A stretch of DNA of 64,000 nucleotides from Cellulomonas dongxiuzhuiae (GTDB taxonomy: Bacteria > Actinomycetota > Actinomycetes > Actinomycetales > Cellulomonadaceae). The stretch is taken from contig NZ_CP076023.1 of assembly GCF_018623035.1 (NCBI RefSeq), positions 2,046,001 through 2,110,000 of the forward strand, given 5' to 3'. The notes beneath the pieces were generated by a model. That model had not been told where the DNA came from. It was given only the letters and a program-made list of their open reading frames with translations, and ran no database searches. The translations under genes were made by a program, and so were the position numbers. This document shows, one piece after another, positions 42,591 to 50,860 of the stretch (positions are counted from its first letter, which is position 1; each line of letters begins with the position of its first letter).

Positions 42591-43591
42591 GACGCCTTGG
42601 TGCGGGCCCGGCGACGCGCGGGCGCCGACTCCTCACCCGCGTCGTCGTCCTTGGCGCTCGCCTTGGCGGCGGACGCCTTGCCGGACGAGCCCTTGCCGGA
42701 CGACCCCTTGCCCGCGGCCGACGTCGTCGCCGGCTTCTTCGCCGCCGTGCCGCTCTTGGTGGAGCTCTTCGGGGGCGTGGCCTCGGGAGCCTCCTCGCCA
42801 CGCGCCGCGCGCGCCTTGTCGACGGAGCGCTGCAGCGCCGCCAGCAGGTCGACGACCTCGCCGCCGCCCTCGGACGCCTCCTCCTCCGGCGGGGCCGGGG
42901 GCGCCTGCGTGTCGCCCGACGACACCTTCGCGGCGATGAGCTGCTCGAGCGCCGCGACGTACGCGTCCTCGTACTGCGACGGGTCGAAGTCGCCCGCGAG
43001 GGACTCGACGAGGGACGACGCCATCGTCAGCTCCTGGGGCCGGACCGTGACGTCGTCGTCGAGGACGGGGAAGTCCGCCTCGCGCACCTCGTCGGGCCAC
43101 AGCAGGGTCTGCAGCACGATGACCTTGTCGCGGACCCGCAGCACCGCCATCGACTCCCGCTGCCGGATCGCGACCTTCACGACCGCGACGCGGTCCGTCT
43201 CCTCGAGCGCGCCCCGCAGCAGCGCGTACGGCTTGGCCGCGGTCTTGTCGGGCTCGAGGAAGTAGGTCTTCTGCAGCAGGATCGGGTCGACCTGCTCCGC
43301 GGGCACGAACTCCAGGACCTCGATCTCGCGCTCGGTGGACAGCGGCAGCTGCTGGAAGTCCTCGTCCGTCAGCACGACGAGGTCGCCGTCCTGCGTCTCG
43401 TACCCCTTGGCGATGTCCGACCACTCGACGCTCTCGCCGTCGATGCTGCAGACCTTGCGGTAGCGGATGCGACCGCCGTCCTCCCGGTGCACCTGGTGCA
43501 GCCGGATCTCGTGCTCCCCCGTCGCCGCGTACAGCCGCACCGGCACGTTCACCAGACCGAAGGCCACTGCGCCCTTCCAGATCGCCCGCAC
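42587..43591 (-). CDS. ku: Ku protein (non-homologous end joining)
   Basis: This 334-residue protein begins VRAIWKGAVAFGLVNVPVRL and holds the bacterial Ku core (to about residue 255) with HREDGGRIRYRKVCSIDG, FLEPDKTAAKPYALLRGAL and DFDPSQYEDAYVAALEQLI. A Ser/Lys/Ala-rich tail of about 70 residues follows, with repeated GKGSS units; such tails bind DNA and LigD in other species. Ku binds double-strand ends and recruits the ligase. AAGGAGGA ahead of the GTG is a strong ribosome-binding site. It is divergent from the ligase gene. Confidence 0.95.
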   Translation of the reverse strand: MRAIWKGAVAFGLVNVPVRLYAATGEHEIRLHQVHREDGGRIRYRKVCSIDGESVEWSDIAKGYETQDGDLVVLTDEDFQQLPLSTEREIEVLEFVPAEQVDPILLQKTYFLEPDKTAAKPYALLRGALEETDRVAVVKVAIRQRESMAVLRVRDKVIVLQTLLWPDEVREADFPVLDDDVTVRPQELTMASSLVESLAGDFDPSQYEDAYVAALEQLIAAKVSSGDTQAPPAPPEEEASEGGGEVVDLLAALQRSVDKARAARGEEAPEATPPKSSTKSGTAAKKPATTSAAGKGSSGKGSSGKASAAKASAKDDDAGEESAPARRRARTKAS

Positions 43592-43662
43592 GGCCGTCCT
43601 CCTTCGTCGTGGCGGTGGCGCCCACCTGGGCCGCCCACGCGACCCGCTGCACCGTCCACGGG

Positions 43663-43677
43663 CAGGATGGACCCGTG
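43663..43677 (+). promoter_or_regulatory. -10-like element for leaderless ligase start
   Basis: CAGGAT at 43663-43668, six bases, then GTG at 43675. It lies in the 83-bp divergent gap with ku. Confidence 0.4.
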
Positions 43678-44610
43678 GAGCCCATGCTCGCCACCCCGGC
43701 GCCTGCACCCGCGGCGCTCCCGCGCGGCCGCGACTGGGTGTTCGAGGTCAAGTGGGACGGTGTCCGGGTCCTCGCCGACGTGCGGGACGGAGTGCTGCGG
43801 CTGACCAGCCGCAACGAGCGGGACGTCACGCCCGCCTACCCCGAGCTCGGCGGGCTCGCGGCCCTCGGTGACGTGCTGCTGGACGGCGAGGTGGTGCTCA
43901 TGGACGCCGGGCGCCCCTCGTTCGCGGCCCTGGCCGAGCGGATGCACGTGCGGGAGGCACGGCGGGCCGAGGCGCTCGCGGCGGCCCGCCCGGTCACCTA
44001 CCTCGCCTTCGACGTGCTGCGCCACGACGGGCGTGACCTGACCGGCCTGCCGCTGGAGGCGCGCCGCGCGGTGCTCGACGCTCTGGCGCTCCCGGAGCAC
44101 GTCCAGCCGTCGCCCTGGTACGACGACGGTGACGACCTGTGGCGGGTCACGGCCGCGCACGGCCTGGAGGGCGTCGTCGCCAAGCGCCGCGACGCGCCGT
44201 ACCGACCCGGACGGCGGTCGCCCGACTGGGTGAAAGCCGCACACCGGCTTACCCGGACGGCCCTCGTCGGGGGGTGGCGCCCGGAGTCGACCGGCACCGG
44301 GCGCCTCGGCGCGCTCCTGCTGGGCGCGCCCGACGAGGACGGCGGCCTGCGCTACCTGGGCCGGGCCGGGTCCGGGCTCGGGGGCGGCGCCGCACGCCTG
44401 ATGCGCGAGCTCCTCTCGACGCACGAGCGCGACGGCAGCCCCTTCGCCGACGACGTGCCCGCCGTGGACGCGCGCGGCGCCGTCTGGTGTGATCCCGTCG
44501 TGGTCGTCGAGGTGCTGTACCTGCTCCGCACACCGTCGGGTCGCCTCCGGCAGCCGGTCGTGCGCGGGGTCCGGACCGACGTGGCCGCCGACCCCTGGGG
44601 ACAGCCGTGA
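43675..44610 (+). CDS. ligD: ATP-dependent DNA ligase (LigD ligase module)
   Basis: This 311-residue ligase has the adenylation Lys26 in EVKWDGVR (motif I), DGEVVLMD (motif III), EGVVAKRRDAPYRPG (motif IV) and PDWVKAA (motif V), then an OB-fold domain (about 190-300). It matches the ligase part of LigD but is a separate gene. It seals double-strand breaks with Ku. Its stop overlaps the polymerase gene start (GTGA), so the split ligase and polymerase are co-translated. Confidence 0.9.
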   Translation: MEPMLATPAPAPAALPRGRDWVFEVKWDGVRVLADVRDGVLRLTSRNERDVTPAYPELGGLAALGDVLLDGEVVLMDAGRPSFAALAERMHVREARRAEALAAARPVTYLAFDVLRHDGRDLTGLPLEARRAVLDALALPEHVQPSPWYDDGDDLWRVTAAHGLEGVVAKRRDAPYRPGRRSPDWVKAAHRLTRTALVGGWRPESTGTGRLGALLLGAPDEDGGLRYLGRAGSGLGGGAARLMRELLSTHERDGSPFADDVPAVDARGAVWCDPVVVVEVLYLLRTPSGRLRQPVVRGVRTDVAADPWGQP

Positions 44611-45515
44611 CGCCGCGCGGGGACGCGGGCGGCGCGAGCCCCGAGCGGCAGACCGTCGACGTCGGCGGACGCCCCGTGCGCCTCACCCACCTCGACAAGG
44701 TCCTGTACCCCGCGACGGGGACCACCAAGGCCGAGGTCATGGACTACCTCGTCCAGGTGGAGCCGGCGATCCTGCGCCAGCTGCGCGACCGGCCCGTGAC
44801 GCGCATCCGGTGGCCCGACGGCGTGGGCGGCGAGAAGTTCTTCGAGAAGAACACGCCGCGTGGTGCGCCGTCCTGGCTGCGCCACCAGCGGCTGCCGGCG
44901 TCGCCCGGCACCGACGACCAGGGCACGATCCTCGACCTGCCGTTCCTCGACGACCTCGCCGGGCTCATGTGGGCCGCGAACTCCGGCGCCCTCGAGCTCC
45001 ACACGCCCCAGTGGACCGTCGGCCCCCGCGGAGGGCTGCGCGACGCCGACCGCCTCGTCGTGGACCTCGACCCCGGACCCGGCGCGGGCCTCGACGAGTG
45101 CGCGCGCGTCGCCCACCTCGTCGCGGACCGCCTGCGGGACGACGGCCTCGAGCACACCGTTCCGGTCACGTCGGGCTCCAAGGGCCTGCAGCTCTACGCC
45201 CCGCTCCCCCGGCCGCGCGCTGCCACCGCGGTCCGCCAGGACGCGCGCACGCTCGCCCTGGCGCTCGCGGCCGAGCACCCGGACCTCGTCGTCGCGGTGC
45301 AGCGCAAGGACGTCCGCGGGGGGAAGGTGCTGCTGGACTGGTCGCAGAACCACCCCGCGAAGACGACGATCACGCCCTGGTCCCTGCGCGGGCGCGACCG
45401 CCCCACCGTGGCGGCGCCACGCCACTGGGACGAGATCGGGCCGGGTCTGGCGCAGCTCACGGCCGGTGAGGCGGCCGCGCGACTGGTGAGGGACGGCGAT
45501 CCCTTCGACGTGTGA
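44607..45515 (+). CDS. ligD: LigD-type primase-polymerase (non-homologous end joining)
   Basis: This 302-residue archaeo-eukaryotic-primase-like polymerase has LTHLDKVLYPATGTTKAEVM, the metal Asp pair in VVDLDPGPGAG, TSGSKGLQLYAPL and the third Asp in LLDWSQN. It fills gaps at aligned broken ends, preferring ribonucleotides in the family. It starts with a GTG overlapping the ligase stop. No nuclease (LigD PE) domain was seen in the window. Confidence 0.9.
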   Translation: MTPRGDAGGASPERQTVDVGGRPVRLTHLDKVLYPATGTTKAEVMDYLVQVEPAILRQLRDRPVTRIRWPDGVGGEKFFEKNTPRGAPSWLRHQRLPASPGTDDQGTILDLPFLDDLAGLMWAANSGALELHTPQWTVGPRGGLRDADRLVVDLDPGPGAGLDECARVAHLVADRLRDDGLEHTVPVTSGSKGLQLYAPLPRPRAATAVRQDARTLALALAAEHPDLVVAVQRKDVRGGKVLLDWSQNHPAKTTITPWSLRGRDRPTVAAPRHWDEIGPGLAQLTAGEAAARLVRDGDPFDV

Positions 45516-45619
45516 GCGGGCGCACGCACGGCGCGCCCCGATGGCGGGCACCCGCGGGTCCTGGCAGCGTGGACGTGACCCGGGCCGGACGAGCCCGGCA
45601 CGTACGCGAAGGAGTGGTC

Positions 45620-46195
45620 ATGGCCCGCGATCTGCCGAAGTACACCGTCCCGTCCCTCACACCGGAGGACGGCGCGAAGGTGGCGGCGATCCTGCAGGAA
45701 CGTCTGCACGCTCTCAACGACCTGGCGCTCACCCTCAAGCACATCCACTGGAACGTCGTCGGGCCGCACTTCATCGCGGTCCACGAGATGATCGACCCGC
45801 AGGTCGACGCCGTGCGGCTGATGGTCGACGCGACCGCCGAGCGCATCGCGACGCTCGGGTCCGTACCGGTCGGCACGCCCGGCGCGCTCGTCGCGGCCCG
45901 CACGTGGGACGACTACTCGATCGGGCGCGCGAGCACCGCCGAGCACCTCGGTGCGCTCAACGAGGTGTACGTCGGCGTCATCACCGACCACCGGGCCGCT
46001 GCCGCGCAGACCGAGGAGCTCGACACCGTGACCAACGACCTCCTGGTCGGTCACCTGGGCGAGCTCGAGCTCTTCCACTGGTTCGTCCGTGCGCACCTCG
46101 AGTCCTCCGGTGGTGCGCTGTCGACGGCCGCCGAGTCGACCGAGAAGGGCGCGGCCCAGGCCGCCGAGGCCGCCGCCTCGCACACGTCGTCGTGA
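45620..46195 (+). CDS. dps: Dps family DNA-binding ferritin-like protein
   Basis: This 191-residue protein has the ferroxidase residues at the dimer interface in LKHIHWNVVGPHFIAVHEMI and DPQVDAVRLMVDATAERIA, then the helices HLGALNEVYVGVITDHR and LVGHLGELELFHWFVRAHLE. Dps oxidises iron with peroxide and protects DNA; the Ala/Ser-rich C-terminal tail may help bind DNA. GAAGGAG sits ahead of the ATG. The stop overlaps the next gene by GTGA. Confidence 0.9.
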   Translation: MARDLPKYTVPSLTPEDGAKVAAILQERLHALNDLALTLKHIHWNVVGPHFIAVHEMIDPQVDAVRLMVDATAERIATLGSVPVGTPGALVAARTWDDYSIGRASTAEHLGALNEVYVGVITDHRAAAAQTEELDTVTNDLLVGHLGELELFHWFVRAHLESSGGALSTAAESTEKGAAQAAEAAASHTSS

Positions 46196-47385
46196 CGACC
46201 GCGCAGCGCCCCGGCACGCGCCCCGCGCAGCCCGGTCGCGCCGGCCCGTCCGGCGATGAGGACCTGCGTGCGGGCCGCGTCGCGCCGCGGCTCGAGAACC
46301 CCGACGGGACCGCGGTGCAGCGCCCGCACGTGGCGGCGCGCCTGGAGGACCGGTTCGACTCGGTGCTCGCGCACGTGCTGCGGCGCCGGGGCTGGACCGT
46401 CCGGGTCGTCGGGTACGCCGGGTACGGCTCGCGCGGGAAGGTGCGCGTGCTGGCGCGCACCATGCTCGCGTCGCCGGCCGTGCGGCAGCAGGACCTGCCG
46501 GACAGCGGCGCCGACGCCCAGACGGGCGAGCGCCCGGCCGACGCCGTGCGCGGGTGGCGCTCGTTCTTCACCGCGCCGGTCGCCGGCGCGCCCGTCGAGG
46601 TCACCATCGGGGGGACGTCCCACCGGTTGACGACGGACCGCGGCGGCTACGTCGACGAGCTCGTCGACGCCGACCTGGCGCCCGGGTGGCACGACCTGAC
46701 GCTCACCTCGCTCGACGGCGCCCGCACCACGACGCGTGTGGTCGTCGTCGGGCCCGAGCCGACCGTCGGGATCGTCAGCGACATCGACGACACCGTGATG
46801 GTCACGCGCCTGCCGCGACCCTTCGTGGCGGCGTGGAACGTCTTCGTCCGTCACGAGAACGCGCGCGAGGCCGTGCCCGGCATGTCGCAGCTGTACCGCG
46901 AGCTGAGGTCCGCGCGACCCGACTCCCCGGTGGTCTACCTGTCGACCGGGGCGTGGAACGCGGCGCCGGCGATCGGCCGGTTCCTGCGACGCAACGACTA
47001 CCCGGCCGGGCCGATGCTGCTGACGGACTGGGGGCCGACGAACACGGGCCTGTTCCGCAGCGGCCAGCGGCACAAGGTCGCCCAGCTGCGCCGGCTGTTC
47101 GCCGAGCTGCCGCAGGTGCGCTGGATCCTCGTGGGCGACGACGGCCAGCACGACCCGCAGATCTACGCCGGCGCGGTGGCCCGCCACCCGGAGCGGGTCG
47201 AGGCCGTGCTGATCCGCCAGCTCACGGCGGGCGAGCACGTGCTGTCGCGTGGCCTGCCCACCGCCGCCCCCGAGCAGGAGGAGGCGGAGGACGCCGCCGA
47301 CGAGGCTCCCGGCATCCCGGTGGTGCTCGGCGCGGACGGCGAGGAGCTCCTGGAGCGCGTGCGGGAGACCGGGCTCGTCGGCTGA
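46192..47385 (+). CDS. APP1-domain phosphatase-like protein
   Basis: This 397-residue protein has an N-terminal beta-rich region and the APP1 catalytic domain (about 190-345) with the HAD-like DxDxT motif DIDDTVMVT (Asp197), VVYLSTGAWNAAP and WILVGDDGQHDPQIY. Fungal APP1 is a phosphatidate phosphatase; bacterial members are little studied. The first 20 residues are Pro/Arg-rich. It is coupled to dps by a four-base overlap, a link to stress or membrane-lipid damage that is only inferred. Confidence 0.85.
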   Translation: MTTAQRPGTRPAQPGRAGPSGDEDLRAGRVAPRLENPDGTAVQRPHVAARLEDRFDSVLAHVLRRRGWTVRVVGYAGYGSRGKVRVLARTMLASPAVRQQDLPDSGADAQTGERPADAVRGWRSFFTAPVAGAPVEVTIGGTSHRLTTDRGGYVDELVDADLAPGWHDLTLTSLDGARTTTRVVVVGPEPTVGIVSDIDDTVMVTRLPRPFVAAWNVFVRHENAREAVPGMSQLYRELRSARPDSPVVYLSTGAWNAAPAIGRFLRRNDYPAGPMLLTDWGPTNTGLFRSGQRHKVAQLRRLFAELPQVRWILVGDDGQHDPQIYAGAVARHPERVEAVLIRQLTAGEHVLSRGLPTAAPEQEEAEDAADEAPGIPVVLGADGEELLERVRETGLVG

Positions 47386-47408
47386 GCCGGCGGGCGGTCC
47401 CCGTCGGC

Positions 47409-47621
47409 TCAGAGCCGCTCGGGGTCGTCCCAGTCGTCGCTCGAGGCGATCGCCTCGTCGTCGGGGCCCAGCTCCGACGCGCGCAGCGAGCGCGGCGCCC
47501 GTGCGGGGTCTCCCCCCGTACGGGCGTCCGCGGCGTCCAGGTCGGCCTGCACCACGGGCTGGTCCGCGAGGCCGTGAGCCGCGGGGTCGGACGTCAGGTC
47601 GGGCGTGCGATTCGGACTCAT
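47409..47621 (-). CDS. Small acidic hypothetical protein
   Basis: This 70-residue protein (MSPNRTPDLTSDPAAHGLAD to a C-terminus EAIASSDDWDDPERL) is rich in Asp, Ala and Pro and predicted disordered. TAGAAC lies six bases before the ATG, in the same place as other leaderless -10 elements. No family recognised. Confidence 0.6.
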   Translation of the reverse strand: MSPNRTPDLTSDPAAHGLADQPVVQADLDAADARTGGDPARAPRSLRASELGPDDEAIASSDDWDDPERL

Positions 47622-47926
47622 GCACCGGTTCTACCAACACCCGGGCGGTTACCGCACCCGCTCGCGGGCCCGGGTGCGCGTGTCGCGCGCGGACGCCTCG
47701 GCGTGTCGCGCGTCACGCCGGGAGGCGGCTCCGGGTCCGTGCCGGACCGGGGCCCTAATCGCTTCGTCGGCTGACGTCCGTCGAAGCGCATCAATAGCGT
47801 GCCCCCAGACCCCCGGCCGACCGGCCGCGAACCGGGTCCCCGGCGCCGGCGTCACCGGTGCGGCCGGCGCCGTCGCGGTGCCGGCCGCACCTGCCCCGGC
47901 ACGGCTCCGTCCCGAAGGAGCAGCTG
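47622..47926. other. 305-bp upstream region of the GH74 gene
   Basis: No gene was found. It holds the inverted repeat and -10 described at 47760-47800 and about 125 bp of GC-rich leader with no further clear signal, ending in the GH74 ribosome-binding site GAAGGAG. Confidence 0.5.
47760..47800 (+). promoter_or_regulatory. GH74 promoter with overlapping inverted repeat
   Basis: CGCTTCG (47760-47766) and CGAAGCG (47782-47788) form a perfect 7-bp inverted repeat with a 15-base spacer. TAGCGT follows at 47795-47800 and is the likely -10. The repeat covers the expected -35 position, as for a repressor site. Confidence 0.45.
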
Positions 47927-50695
47927 ATGCGTGTCCCCCCTGTGATCGCCCCCCTTGCCGTGGCGGGGGCCGTCGCGGCGCTCGTCCTGGGAGCCGCGAG
48001 CGGTGGGTCGGCCACCGCCACTGCCACCGCCTCGACGGCCGCGACCGGCTACACGTGGGGCAACGTCGAGATCGGCGGTGGCGGCTTCGTCCCCGGCATC
48101 GTCTACAACCAGGGTGAGCAGGGACTCGTCTACGCGCGCACCGACATCGGCGGCGCCTACCGCCTCGACCCGGCGACCGAGCGGTGGATCCCGCTGCTGG
48201 ACCACGTCGGGTGGGACGAGTGGAGCTACACCGGGGTCCTGTCGCTCGCGACCGACGCGGTCGACCCGGACCGCGTGTACGCGGCCGTGGGCACCTACAC
48301 CAACGACTGGGACCCCCTGAACGGCGCCGTCCTGCGGTCCTCCGACCGCGGGGAGACGTGGCAGCGCACCGTCCTGCCGTTCAAGGTGGGCGGCAACATG
48401 CCCGGACGCGGCATGGGTGAGCGCCTGCAGATCGACCCCCACGACAACCGTGTGCTGTACCTCGGCACCGAGAACGGCCACGGCCTGTGGCGCTCGACCG
48501 ACCGCGGTGTCAGCTGGTCGCAGGTCGCCGGCTTCCCCAACCCCGGGACCTACGCGCAGGACCCCACGTCGGACAACTCCTACCTCACGCAGAACCAGGG
48601 CGTCGTGTGGGTGACGTTCGACCCGATGTCCGGGACCGCCGGATCGCCCACGCGGACCATCTACGTCGGCGTCGCCGACAAGGAGAACAACGTCTACCGC
48701 TCGACCGACGCGGGAGCGACGTGGCAGCGCGTTCCGGGTCAGCCGACCGGCTTCATCCCTCACAAGGGCGTGTACGACGCGCAGGGAGGCCAGCTGTACG
48801 TCGCGACGTCCGACACCGGCGGCCCGTACGACGGCGCCAAGGGTCAGGTGCACCGCCTCGACGCCGCGACCGGCACGTGGACGGACGTCTCGCCGCTGCC
48901 GCTGGCGTCCGAGGACCTGTACTACGGCTTCTCCGGGCTCACCGTCGACCGGCAGGACCCCGACACGATCATGGTCGCCTCGCAGGTGTCGTGGTGGCCC
49001 GACGTCGTCGTCTTCCGCTCGACGGACCGGGGTGCCACGTGGACGCGCATCTGGGACTGGGCCGGGTATCCCGCGCGCTCGTTGCGCTACACGATGGACT
49101 ACTCCGCCACGCCGTGGATCACGATGGGCGCGACCACCGCGACCGAGCCGGAGCCGCTGGTCAAGCTCGGGTGGATGACCGAGTCGCTCGAGATCGACCC
49201 GTTCGACTCCGACGCCATGCTGTACGGGACCGGCGCGACCGTGTGGGGCACGGACAACCTCACCGACTGGGATACGGGCGGGAAGATCGACCTCACGATC
49301 CGCGCTCGCGGGATCGAGGAGACCGCGGTGCTCGACCTCGCGGCACCGCCCGGTGAGGTCGAGCTGTACTCCGGCCTCGGCGACCTGGGCGGCTTCGTGC
49401 ACACCGACATCACCCGGGTGCCCGAGAGCATCTACACCCAGCCCGTGCACGGGTCGGTCACGGGCGTGGACTTCGCGCAGAGCAAGCCCGCGACGGTCGT
49501 GCGCGTCGGGCACGCGGTCGACGGTGAGGTCGAGTCTCACGTCGCGGTGTCGACGACGTCGGGCGCTTCGTGGTGGGCCGGTCAGGAGCCGGCAGGCGTC
49601 ACCAGCTCGGGCACGGTCGCGATGTCCGCCGACGGCGGCAGGATCGTGTGGAGCCCGCAGGGCACGGGCGTGCACGTCTCGACGACCCTGGGCTCGTCGT
49701 GGACACCGTCCACGGGTGTGCCTGCGCAGGCGCAGGTCGAGTCGGACCGCGTCAGCCCGACGACGTTCTACGCCTACGCGGCCGGCCGGTTCTACACCTC
49801 GACGGACGGCGGTGCGTCGTTCGCGGCGTCGGCGGCGACCGGGTTCCCGACGGAGGGCAACGTGCGGTTCGGCGCCGTCCCCGGCCACGAGGGCCACGTC
49901 TGGCTGGCGGCGGAGAACGGGCTGTACCGCTCGACCGACAGCGGGACGAGCTTCACGAAGCTCCCGGGGTTCGATGACGGCGGTGCCGTCGGGTTCGGCA
50001 AGGCCGCGCCCGGCGCGACGTACCCGGCCGTCTACACGACGTCGCAGCGGGACGGCGTGCGCGGGTTCTTCCGCTCGACCGACGGCGGCTCCACGTGGCT
50101 GCGCATCAACGACGACGAGCACCGGTACGCCTGGACGGGAGCGGCGATCACGGGTGACCCGGACGTCTTCGGTCGGGTGTACGTCGGCACGAACGGTCGC
50201 GGCATCGTCGTGGGGACGTCGGACGGGGCGGCCCCCACGCCCACGCCGAGCACGACCGCCGGACCCACGCCCACGCCGACGGTGACCACGGACCCGACGC
50301 CCGGACCCACCGTGACGCCGACCGCCCCGCCGACGCCCACGCCCGGTGCGTCGCCGACCTCCACCCCGCCACCGGGTGCCGCGTGCAGCGTGCGGTACAC
50401 GGCGAACAGCTGGAGCACGGGCTTCACGGCCGCGGTGCGTCTCACCCACGGGGACAACGCGACGCTGGACGGCTGGACGCTGCGTCTGACCTACGCCGAC
50501 GGGCAGCGGCTGCAGCAGGGCTGGAGCGCGGACTGGTCCCAGAGGGGGCCGGTCGTCACGGCGACGAACGCGCCCTGGAACGGGCGCCTGACGCCGGGGG
50601 CGAGCGTCGACGTGGGCTTCAACGGGACTCACACGGGCACGTCCACGCCCCCGACGTCGGCGACGCTCGACGGGACTCCCTGCGCGCTGTCCTGA
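47927..50695 (+). CDS. Secreted GH74 xyloglucanase with CBM2
   Basis: This 922-residue precursor has a signal peptide of about 30-35 residues (VIAPLAVAGAVAALVLGAAS). The two-propeller GH74 domain (about 38-765) shows YTWGNVEIGGGGFVPGIVYN, ARTDIGGAYRLD with the likely catalytic Asp, and many RSTDRGxTW (BNR-like) repeats. A Pro/Thr linker (about 770-820) and CBM2 (about 825-922) follow. It hydrolyses the xyloglucan backbone that coats plant cellulose, aiding the GH6 and GH5 enzymes. GAAGGAG ahead sets the ATG. Confidence 0.9.
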   Translation: MRVPPVIAPLAVAGAVAALVLGAASGGSATATATASTAATGYTWGNVEIGGGGFVPGIVYNQGEQGLVYARTDIGGAYRLDPATERWIPLLDHVGWDEWSYTGVLSLATDAVDPDRVYAAVGTYTNDWDPLNGAVLRSSDRGETWQRTVLPFKVGGNMPGRGMGERLQIDPHDNRVLYLGTENGHGLWRSTDRGVSWSQVAGFPNPGTYAQDPTSDNSYLTQNQGVVWVTFDPMSGTAGSPTRTIYVGVADKENNVYRSTDAGATWQRVPGQPTGFIPHKGVYDAQGGQLYVATSDTGGPYDGAKGQVHRLDAATGTWTDVSPLPLASEDLYYGFSGLTVDRQDPDTIMVASQVSWWPDVVVFRSTDRGATWTRIWDWAGYPARSLRYTMDYSATPWITMGATTATEPEPLVKLGWMTESLEIDPFDSDAMLYGTGATVWGTDNLTDWDTGGKIDLTIRARGIEETAVLDLAAPPGEVELYSGLGDLGGFVHTDITRVPESIYTQPVHGSVTGVDFAQSKPATVVRVGHAVDGEVESHVAVSTTSGASWWAGQEPAGVTSSGTVAMSADGGRIVWSPQGTGVHVSTTLGSSWTPSTGVPAQAQVESDRVSPTTFYAYAAGRFYTSTDGGASFAASAATGFPTEGNVRFGAVPGHEGHVWLAAENGLYRSTDSGTSFTKLPGFDDGGAVGFGKAAPGATYPAVYTTSQRDGVRGFFRSTDGGSTWLRINDDEHRYAWTGAAITGDPDVFGRVYVGTNGRGIVVGTSDGAAPTPTPSTTAGPTPTPTVTTDPTPGPTVTPTAPPTPTPGASPTSTPPPGAACSVRYTANSWSTGFTAAVRLTHGDNATLDGWTLRLTYADGQRLQQGWSADWSQRGPVVTATNAPWNGRLTPGASVDVGFNGTHTGTSTPPTSATLDGTPCALS

Positions 50696-50713
50696 CCTCG
50701 CACGACGTCGGAT

Positions 50714-50748
50714 GCGGTGCCCCGGCCGGCTTGCTGCCGGGGCACCGC
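50714..50748. terminator. Hairpin after the GH74 gene
   Basis: GCGGTGCCCCGGC (50714-50726) pairs perfectly with GCCGGGGCACCGC (50736-50748) around a 9-base loop, 18 bases after the GH74 stop. Confidence 0.8.
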
Positions 50749-50844
50749 CGCGCGTCCTGCCAGGTCAGGGGCACAATGTGTGACGTAGGTCCCAGGAGAC
50801 AAACATCACATGACTTCACCTGGGGTGTTCTGTCGACGTCGACC

Positions 50845-50860
50845 TAGCATCGCGATCGTG
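50845..50860 (+). promoter_or_regulatory. -10 element for leaderless mqo start
   Basis: TAGCAT at 50845-50850, seven bases, then GTG at 50858. This favours that GTG over the in-frame ATG at 50810. Confidence 0.55.
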
